From: Myxococcales bacterium
GTDB lineage: Bacteria; Myxococcota_A; Bradymonadia; Bradymonadales; Bradymonadaceae
Direction of reading: 5' to 3'
Length of the DNA stretch: 10,900 nt
NCBI GenBank assembly: GCA_007120915.1
Contig: SKMT01000360.1
Span: forward strand, 1 to 10,900
The notes below the pieces were generated by a model. The model did not search any database. It had not been told where the DNA came from and saw only the letters and a program-made list of their open reading frames with translations. A program made the translations under genes and the position numbers. This document shows, one piece after another, positions 6,212-10,900 of this stretch; position 1 is the stretch's first letter; the number at the start of each line of letters is the position of its first letter.

Positions 6212-8551
6212 TTACAGCCGTCCCCAGCGACGCCGCAGCGTCCATTCGACACCGAGCAGGGCGAGGATCAGAACGAAGAGCACCAGGCTGTCCCACAGTT
6301 GGACGACGTCGCGGCGGTGGACCTCGACGTGGCGTGGCTCGTTAAAGTGGAGCTGACCGGGGCTGAATTCGGGCAACACGGTGTGATATCCGCCGGTGAC
6401 CTCGGAGATCTGTGCCAGCAGCTCGTTGCGCGGCTCGATGTCACGGTACTGCGACACGTCGGGGGCGACGAGCACCAGGTTTTCATCGGTCAGCGTACCG
6501 GCGTCGGAGGGGACTTCTACGTGCAACTGATAGATGCCCGGTTCGGTAAACCGGCCGTCGTACTCCCATTCGCCGTTGTGGTCGGTACTAAAGGAGGTGG
6601 TCTCGTAGTGGCCGGCCGCCTCGTCGGTGCCATCGCCGATGTCGTGCAGCGGAGACTTGTCGATGGTCAACGTGCCTTCGGCGTCGGTGGCCGGGCTGTA
6701 GTCCGGTTCGTACACCCGCACCGTCGCGTCCAGGGGGGAGTCCGGCGGGATCATGTCCCGGTTGGTGTCGACACGCACCAGCTTCAGCTCTGGGTCCTGA
6801 ATCAGCCAGCGGATCGCGCTGTTCCAGAAGCTCTGATAGTCGCGGGGCGTGCCGCCTTCTCCCACATGCTCGAAGCCCCAGCGCCAGGTGGAGTCGCTGG
6901 TCACGGCCATCACACGGCCCTCATCGCGTTCGGCGACGGTGATCACGGGCATCGGTTCGCCGCCGTGGGTCTGGTGGGGATGTTCGGCGAGCACGGTGGC
7001 GTCGTCGGTGGCCCCTTCGACGATGTTGGAGCCACGAAGCGGTGGCAGATCGGCCCAGCGCTGCTCATTGTCCTCCGGGTCAAACGCAAGCTGGGTGATC
7101 GGATGGCGGTGGCCCGCCTCCGTGACTTCGGGGTTGAAGTGCTCGGAGTCCATCACATCGGAGCGTGCCGTGGAGGTGGGCAGTTCGACGGGCAACAACG
7201 ACTCGATCGGTGTCTGGGCATAGCCGCCGCTGGCAAAGGAGAGATCGCCGCCGAGCATGGCGAACCCGCCGCCGTCGCGCACGAAATGGGAGATGTTGTC
7301 CAGGTATCGGCGCATGTTGTAGGGGCCGAAGTTGAAATTCTGGAATAGCACCAGATCGAAGCTGCCGAGCTCATCCTGGAACAGCTCGTCCGTGGGGAAG
7401 GGGATCAGGCTCATCTCATCCTGGGGCACCAGTTGCGGATTTTCGTCGGTGCGCAGAATAAAGAAGCTGATCAGCTCTACGTTGGGGTTTTGCTTCAGAA
7501 GCCGGCGCATAAACCGCTGGTCCCAGCTTGGCCGGCCCACCACCTGGAGAACCCGGATACGGTCGCGGATCACGCGTAGCACGAAATGATGCTCGTTGTT
7601 TTCGTAGAGCGCCTCGTTCTCATACTCCGGGACATCGACGGTGTAGACCTCCTTGCCGATCTCCTCGGGGACAAATTCGAAGGTCACCTCGTAGGTCGAC
7701 TCCTCGGGATGGATCTGCACATTCTGAGTCTGCAGCTCTTCGCCGTCGCGGCGAAGCCGCACCGGCACGGTCTTGGTGTCCATGCCGACGGCCTGTATCT
7801 CGACGTCGACGGTCATCTTGTTGTGCACGAAGGCAAAATCGTCGTGGAGCACCCGTGAGATCGCCAGATCGCGCATCGAAGTGTCGCCATCGGCCGCCAG
7901 GGTGTGCACGGGAGCGTCGAGCGATTCCAGGAAGCGGCGGGACTGTTCATCCAGCTTGTCTTCTTCGCCGCGGGCGGTGCGCTGGCCGATGGCGCCGGTA
8001 TCGATTCCGTCGGTGATCACCACCACACCGGCCAGATCCTTGTCAGCGTAGTGTTGCTCAACCTCGTGGAGAGCCCCCGTCAGATCGGCGGATTCGGCCA
8101 TGGGATCCATCGCGGCGATGGACTCCCGGGTGGTGGTATCCAGCTCGTCGCCGTAGGTGAAATAGTCGAAGAAGTGCTCGCCCTCGCTGGCTTGCTCCAG
8201 AGGCCCGAACTCCTCGAGGGCCTCGACGCCGCGTTCGAAGCGGGTGCGGTCATCCTCCGTCTTCAGCGCCATGGTCTGGCTGGTGTCGACGACGACGGCG
8301 ACGTGGTTTTCGACCTTGGAGGTCTGGCGCATATCCAGCGCCGGCTCCAGCAACAAAAAGACCGCCAGCGAAAACACCAGCCCACGAAGCGCGATGAGCA
8401 CCCAGCGCCGAACCCGCTTCAGATCGCGCAGATCGTAGTAGCTGAACGCCAGCACCCCGATGCCCAGCACAATCAACAAGGCGATCCATCGGGGGCTGAA
8501 CTCCCCCAGCCACAGCAGGTCGCTGGTGTTGTAGTCGCCGAAACTGAACAT
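6212..8551 (-). CDS. Membrane-anchored VWA / glutamine amidotransferase-like (GATase1-like) protein
   Basis: This 779-residue protein has two N-terminal membrane helices (about 22-38 and 50-68). A von Willebrand A domain follows, with an apparently intact metal site: DTSQT at 89-93, a likely second-site Thr158 in DLTGAL, and TDG at 180-182. A beta-rich stretch (about 228-328) leads to a class-I-amidotransferase-like fold (about 330-590) containing VLQVVGRPSWDQRFMRRLL, FDLVLFQNFNFG, DGGGFAMLGGD and the closing GRVMAVTSDSTWRW...FWNSAIRWL. A second beta-rich segment (590-700) and a C-terminal helix (752-768) complete it. The protein contains no cysteine at all, so it cannot be a glutaminase; the fold is presumably used for binding or scaffolding. 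Related proteins accompany DUF4159, DUF58, BatA and MoxR genes in planctomycete and myxobacterial operons. The ATG at 8551 has GGGAG 5 nt upstream. The gene starts 23 nt after the DUF4159 stop, so the two are almost certainly one operon. Confidence 0.85.
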   Translation of the reverse strand: MFSFGDYNTSDLLWLGEFSPRWIALLIVLGIGVLAFSYYDLRDLKRVRRWVLIALRGLVFSLAVFLLLEPALDMRQTSKVENHVAVVVDTSQTMALKTEDDRTRFERGVEALEEFGPLEQASEGEHFFDYFTYGDELDTTTRESIAAMDPMAESADLTGALHEVEQHYADKDLAGVVVITDGIDTGAIGQRTARGEEDKLDEQSRRFLESLDAPVHTLAADGDTSMRDLAISRVLHDDFAFVHNKMTVDVEIQAVGMDTKTVPVRLRRDGEELQTQNVQIHPEESTYEVTFEFVPEEIGKEVYTVDVPEYENEALYENNEHHFVLRVIRDRIRVLQVVGRPSWDQRFMRRLLKQNPNVELISFFILRTDENPQLVPQDEMSLIPFPTDELFQDELGSFDLVLFQNFNFGPYNMRRYLDNISHFVRDGGGFAMLGGDLSFASGGYAQTPIESLLPVELPTSTARSDVMDSEHFNPEVTEAGHRHPITQLAFDPEDNEQRWADLPPLRGSNIVEGATDDATVLAEHPHQTHGGEPMPVITVAERDEGRVMAVTSDSTWRWGFEHVGEGGTPRDYQSFWNSAIRWLIQDPELKLVRVDTNRDMIPPDSPLDATVRVYEPDYSPATDAEGTLTIDKSPLHDIGDGTDEAAGHYETTSFSTDHNGEWEYDGRFTEPGIYQLHVEVPSDAGTLTDENLVLVAPDVSQYRDIEPRNELLAQISEVTGGYHTVLPEFSPGQLHFNEPRHVEVHRRDVVQLWDSLVLFVLILALLGVEWTLRRRWGRL

Positions 8552-8574
8552 GAAGGCTCCCGAGACAGTTCTGG

Positions 8575-9342
8575 TCAGTCGTCCACTCGCCAGCGGCGCC
8601 GCCGGAGAATAAACGGGATGTGTACCTGGTCTGCTTTGTAGTTCACCGTCAGCGCATACATCATGATGTTGATGGCCAGCCGAAAGGCCATCTCCCGTTG
8701 CCGGTCGCCACCGGGGCTGACGTCGTACTCCCAGTTGCCCAGCGTGTCGCGCGACAGCGCGCCGAGTAGATCGTTGGCGTTAACCACAACAGCGAGACGA
8801 TCGCCGTCCTCGATGGCCTCGAAATTACCGGCGACGTCGACGCGACCGACGGGGCGGTCAATCAAATAGAAGGTCTCGTGAAGCGTATGGTCCCGGGGAA
8901 TCGTCTTCAGGGAGCGGTCGGGGAAGATGCGATCCATCTCCCGTTGTACCGACTCCAAAAAGGGTCCGTTGGTCAGCCCCTCGGCGGAGTCGACGAACAT
9001 GAACCCGCCGGACAGCAGGTAGGTGCGAAGATCGGCGATGGCATCGTCGTCGAGCGGATCGAAGGCGCCGTCGCCGTTCATGAACACAAAAGGATATTCG
9101 AACAGTTCGCTGCGGCGCGGGGCCACCGACGGAATCTCGGTGTCGACTTCAATGCTGGTGCGCTTGTCGACTTCCTGCAGAAAGCGGCGCAGTGCACCGG
9201 GACGGGGGTTGTCGTTGCCCCCGGGAAGCTGCAGCCGCGCGATGGTCACGCGGTGCTGACGGTCCAGTGCCCATCCTGCTGCCGGCAGGGAGGCGAGGGC
9301 ACACCCCGAAAGTAATGCTTTAAGAAAAGTTCGACGGTTCAT
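8575..9342 (-). CDS. DUF4159 domain protein with Tat signal peptide
   Basis: A 255-residue protein begins NRRTFLKALL, a twin-arginine motif (residues 2-8), followed by a hydrophobic stretch that ends near AAGWA (residues 21-25), a likely cleavage region. It also contains LSGC (11-14), which fits a lipobox, but the hydrophobic segment before it is very short, so signal peptidase I cleavage is more likely. The body matches DUF4159: EYPFVFMNGDGAFDPLDDD (82-100), LRTYLLSGGFMFVDSAEG (105-122), FPDRSLKTIPRDHTLHETFY (140-159), RLAVVVNANDLLGAL (182-196) and a closing RLAINIMMYAL (221-231). The family's biochemical role is not known; its members travel with VWA and amidotransferase-like membrane proteins. 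The product should act in the periplasm. No Shine-Dalgarno sequence precedes ATG 9342, but that ATG overlaps the stop of a possible small upstream frame as ATGA, which suggests translational coupling. Confidence 0.88.
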   Translation of the reverse strand: MNRRTFLKALLSGCALASLPAAGWALDRQHRVTIARLQLPGGNDNPRPGALRRFLQEVDKRTSIEVDTEIPSVAPRRSELFEYPFVFMNGDGAFDPLDDDAIADLRTYLLSGGFMFVDSAEGLTNGPFLESVQREMDRIFPDRSLKTIPRDHTLHETFYLIDRPVGRVDVAGNFEAIEDGDRLAVVVNANDLLGALSRDTLGNWEYDVSPGGDRQREMAFRLAINIMMYALTVNYKADQVHIPFILRRRRWRVDD

Positions 9343-9419
9343 AGAAGGATCGCGCAGGTGAACAAGGTCAACACACCAGCGGTTGCGCCACGTCTAACAC
9401 GGTCGATGAGATTGTGCAT
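9339..9419 (-). CDS. Possible 26-residue membrane peptide overlapping the DUF4159 start
   Basis: The frame starts MHNLIDRVRRGATAG and ends VLTLFTCAILL: a basic head followed by a hydrophobic tail long enough for a short membrane helix. Its TGA stop shares bases with the ATG of the DUF4159 gene (ATGA overlap). That gene lacks its own ribosome site, so coupling is plausible. The peptide itself has no clear Shine-Dalgarno sequence, and an in-frame stop lies nine codons upstream inside an AT-rich repeat. It could be a real leader peptide, the remnant of an upstream operon gene, or chance. Confidence 0.4.
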   Translation of the reverse strand: MHNLIDRVRRGATAGVLTLFTCAILL

Positions 9420-9429
9420 TCCATAACGG

Positions 9430-9458
9430 TTGTTGGTTGGTAGTTATTGGTTATTGGT
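9430..9458. repeat. TTGG-rich short tandem repeat
   Basis: The plus strand reads TTGTTGGTTGG, then TAG, then TTATTGGTTATTGG: heptamer-like units of TT(A/G)TTGG with a slightly different half. It is AT-richer than its surroundings. Similar TAACCAATAACC-type low-complexity runs occur between genes in many unrelated bacteria (recalled, not checked). Its function is unknown. Confidence 0.6.
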
Positions 9459-9543
9459 CTGGGACACGACACGTGGAGAGCAATCGGTGCCGGTAAACTC
9501 CCCCCAGATCCAATGGTGAGGGGAATCCCGGGTCGAGAGGTGC

Positions 9544-9601
9544 TTGAACTGGGAGGGCTGGCATCGGTATGTTGGCGCTGTATACAGTTGCGCTGAAATA
9601 T
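9544..9601 (+). promoter_or_regulatory. Putative promoter region for BI-1 gene with embedded palindrome
   Basis: Two weak sigma-70-like arrangements overlap: TTGAAC (9544-9549), 18 nt, TATGTT (9568-9573); and TTGGCG (9572-9577), 18 nt, AAATAT (9596-9601). The spacer of the second holds a perfect 10-bp palindrome, CTGTATACAG (9578-9587), itself flanked by GCG/CGC, which is the position of a repressor operator. It has the CTGT...ACAG ends of an enterobacterial LexA box but is 6 nt too short. Confidence 0.28.
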
Positions 9602-9685
9602 TTTCCGGTGGCGTGGACGTTGACGAGACGCCCGCCCGGCGGGAGATTTAACAAAGCTGACGTTGATTACGGCGTTGGACATCAG

Positions 9686-9694
9686 AAAGGAGAG
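9686..9694 (+). promoter_or_regulatory. Ribosome binding site of the BI-1 gene
   Basis: AAAGGAGAG contains a strong AGGAG core (9688-9692). The ATG at 9695 would leave only 2 nt of spacing, whereas the in-frame ATG at 9701 leaves 8 nt. This decides the start in favour of 9701. Confidence 0.8.
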
Positions 9695-9700
9695 ATGACG

Positions 9701-10564
9701 ATGAATCACGGTCAGAATTCAGGTGGCAATCCGCAGGGAGATCCCTGGGGCGGGCAGCAGGGCTCGGATCCGCACAATGACTGGCATCAGCAGCCGCATC
9801 GCCAGCCTCGCCAGCGCCAGGGGCGCGGCGGCAAGCGCGGCGCCGGCAACCTCAGCTCGGCGCTCGGTCCCGGCGATACAGCGGCAGCCGATGCAATCCC
9901 CGAAGAGCGGATGTCCTTCATTCGCCGCACCTACGCCTGGCTGACGGGCGCGGTGTTTCTTTGCGTGGCGATGATGGGCGCGTTCTTCGTGTCGCCCTTT
10001 TTCCAGCCCGTGATGGAGTTCATGGTCAGCACCAACTGGCTGATCGTGCTGGGATTGTTCATCGGGTTTAGCTGGCTGGGCGACTGGATGGCCCACAGCG
10101 TGGAGTCGAAGGGCATCCAGTTTATCGGTATGCTCGTCGGCGTTGGAGCCTACGCGATCATCTTCAGCTACCTGTTTCTGGTCAGCGGCGCGCTGACGCC
10201 GGAGTACGGTGTCGACAGCAGCGTGCTGGTACACGCCGGATTGCTCACCCTGGTGGTATTCGGCGCGCTCACAGCGGTAGTCTTCGTGACCAAGAAGGAC
10301 TTCTCGATCCTTCGCACCGGGCTGATCGTATTGTCCGTGCTGGCCTTCGGCGCGATTGCCGCCGGTGTGCTGTTCGGGTTTACGCTGGGGCTGGGCTTCG
10401 CGGTGGCGATGGTCGGGCTTTGCGCCGGGCTGATCGTCTATCAGACCTCGAACATCCTGCACCACTACCCGGCGGACCGGCACATGGGCGCGGCGCTGGC
10501 GCTGTTCAGCTCGGTGGGCATGCTGTTCTGGTACCTGTTCATGATTCTGGGCTTCGACGGTTGA
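9701..10564 (+). CDS. Bax inhibitor-1 / YccA family seven-helix membrane protein
   Basis: A 287-residue inner-membrane protein. Residues 1-60 are a hydrophilic Gly/Gln/His/Arg-rich extension. Seven hydrophobic segments follow at about 79-97, 112-130, 138-161, 175-197, 204-226, 230-248 and 262-284. BI-1 family marks include FIRRTYAWLTG (73-83), FSYLFLVSGAL (155-165), GALTAVVFVTKKDFS (188-202) and YQTSNILHHYPADRHMGAALALF (247-269). Family members such as YetJ are proton-sensitive calcium-leak channels, and others affect membrane-protein quality control. The two acidic residues of the YetJ proton sensor appear replaced here by Gln248 and Ser270/271, so the gating may differ. The gene is alone on its strand, divergent from the DUF4159 operon, and ends at a strong terminator. 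The start at 9701 was chosen from ribosome-site spacing. Confidence 0.9.
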   Translation: MNHGQNSGGNPQGDPWGGQQGSDPHNDWHQQPHRQPRQRQGRGGKRGAGNLSSALGPGDTAAADAIPEERMSFIRRTYAWLTGAVFLCVAMMGAFFVSPFFQPVMEFMVSTNWLIVLGLFIGFSWLGDWMAHSVESKGIQFIGMLVGVGAYAIIFSYLFLVSGALTPEYGVDSSVLVHAGLLTLVVFGALTAVVFVTKKDFSILRTGLIVLSVLAFGAIAAGVLFGFTLGLGFAVAMVGLCAGLIVYQTSNILHHYPADRHMGAALALFSSVGMLFWYLFMILGFDG

Positions 10565-10590
10565 TGTGAAGCGTGGAGGTTGCGATTGAG

Positions 10591-10620
10591 ACCCCGGTCC
10601 GAGAGGGCCGGGGTTTTTGT
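10591..10620 (+). terminator. Intrinsic terminator of the BI-1 gene
   Basis: The arms ACCCCGGTCC (10591-10600) and GGGCCGGGGT (10605-10614) form a 10-bp stem with one T-G pair and a GAGA tetraloop. TTTTTGT follows directly. It lies 27 nt after the stop codon. This is a textbook Rho-independent terminator. Confidence 0.93.
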
Positions 10621-10703
10621 CTTCTGGCTTGCGAGGTGCCCCTCCGCCTCACATTCGTTCGGCACCTCCCCACTCGTGCCTCGTGGGGAGGAAAGCCGTG
10701 CAG
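10621..10703 (-). repeat. REP/BIME-like palindromic repeat, inverted copy C
   Basis: Read on the minus strand, the unit starts CTGCACGGCTTTCCTCCCC and ends with CCAGAAG (83 nt). It contains the stem CCTCCCCAC/GTGGGGAGG (plus-strand 10665-10673 and 10683-10691) with a 9-nt loop. It is a diverged copy of the plus-strand unit at 10752-10831 and abuts the terminator's T-run. Confidence 0.75.
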
Positions 10704-10751
10704 CCCTCCACCGTTTCGGGTTCGCGTCATAAACCACCCACGCTACATAAC

Positions 10752-10831
10752 CTGCACGGCTTCCCTCCCCAGATTCGCTGGGGAGGTGCCGGAGCGAAGC
10801 GTAGGCGGAGGGGCCCGTCGCAGACCAGAAG
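10752..10831 (+). repeat. REP/BIME-like palindromic repeat, copy A
   Basis: This 80-nt unit contains the perfect stem CCTCCCCAG (10764-10772), loop ATTCG, CTGGGGAGG (10778-10786), then GGTGCCGGAGCG...GGCGGAGGGG, and ends in CCAGAAG. Its first 59 nt are repeated exactly at 10842-10900. Copy C lies head-to-head 48 nt upstream. Confidence 0.8.
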
Positions 10832-10841
10832 CTTCTAATTG

Positions 10842-10900
10842 CTGCACGGCTTCCCTCCCCAGATTCGCTGGGGAGGTGCCGGAGCGAAGCGTAGGCGGAG
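10842..10900 (+). repeat. REP/BIME-like palindromic repeat, copy B (cut by window edge)
   Basis: An exact 59-nt direct repeat of 10752-10810, 90 nt downstream of it, with the same 9-bp stem and ATTCG loop. It runs off the window end. The 31-nt spacer between A and B includes a perfect AGAAGCTTCT palindrome (10827-10836) at the end of unit A. No gene is visible from 10621 to 10900. Confidence 0.85.

Larger units (their letters stand above)
9343..9700. other. Divergent intergenic region between DUF4159 operon and BI-1 gene
   Basis: Apart from the small frame at 9339-9419, I see no convincing gene in this stretch. It holds the TTGG-rich repeat at 9430-9458, two weak promoter-like arrangements at 9544-9601, a perfect CTGTATACAG palindrome at 9578-9587, and the GC palindrome CCCGCCCGGCGGG at 9631-9643 in the presumed leader of the BI-1 gene. 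A minus-strand open frame at 9368-9709 has irregular composition and no domain, and was not accepted. Confidence 0.6.

Noticed and set aside
6179..7348. 389-codon plus-strand open frame, and similar ones at 3168-4190, 4678-5712 and 7904-8641
   Set aside because: All lie opposite well-supported minus-strand genes and show biased composition with no family motif or ribosome site.
9578..9587. CTGTATACAG considered as a LexA box
   Set aside because: The enterobacterial box needs 8 nt between CTGT and ACAG; only 2 are present. LexA sites in related phyla differ.
9368..9709. 113-codon minus-strand frame across the intergenic region
   Set aside because: It reads through the low-complexity repeat, has no start signal or domain and has mixed composition. 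The shorter frame at 9339-9419 in another phase is more plausible.
9719..10483. 254-codon minus-strand open frame inside the BI-1 gene
   Set aside because: The plus strand encodes a recognisable seven-helix BI-1 protein with a strong ribosome site and terminator. The opposite frame is hydrophilic and His/Gln-rich by complementarity.
10621..10900. Repeats considered as a CRISPR array
   Set aside because: Units are about 80 nt, palindromic and in both orientations, with irregular 31-48 nt gaps. This fits REP/BIME elements, not CRISPR.

Overview
The window is GC-rich bacterial DNA with long, well-spaced genes and long antisense shadow frames. The gene set suggests a Gram-negative bacterium of the Myxococcota/Bradymonadota type or a similar environmental lineage. 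The clues are a zinc-ribbon plus GYF-like protein with a long disordered linker, a DUF4159/VWA-amidotransferase-like pair, and a Bax-inhibitor-1 protein of the YQTSN...LFW subtype. This placement is inference; no marker gene is present.

Layout. Bases 1-9419 are read from the minus strand. Going in the direction of transcription (right to left), they hold: a possible 26-residue membrane peptide (9419-9339), overlapping by 4 nt the start of a Tat-exported DUF4159 protein (9342-8575); a membrane-anchored VWA/glutamine-amidotransferase-like protein (8551-6212); a promoter-like sequence and about 150 nt of leader with a hairpin; a 1183-residue single-pass protein (5975-2424); a short DUF72-family protein (2345-1650); and a thiamine-diphosphate enzyme of the ILVBL (acetolactate-synthase-like / 2-hydroxyacyl-CoA lyase 2) type that runs off the left edge (1602-1). 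On the plus strand, a BI-1 membrane protein (9701-10564) is followed by a strong intrinsic terminator. The window then ends in palindromic REP/BIME-like repeats (10621-10900).

How the genes relate. The DUF4159 and VWA/amidotransferase-like genes form a clear operon. Related proteins usually sit beside MoxR ATPase, DUF58 and BatA-like genes, none of which is visible here. The 1183-residue protein is the most unusual item. It has a cytoplasmic MJ0042-like zinc ribbon, a GYF-like domain, an acidic and Pro/Glu-rich linker with recurrent basic motifs, one membrane helix, and a C-terminal domain. That domain carries the skeleton of an atypical Fam20/HipA-like kinase fold, but the metal-binding acidic residues are replaced. 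The ILVBL-type enzyme and the DUF72 protein are 47 nt apart and may be co-transcribed; nothing in the sequence ties their functions together.

All function calls come from reading the translated sequence and recalled family motifs. No database search was possible.
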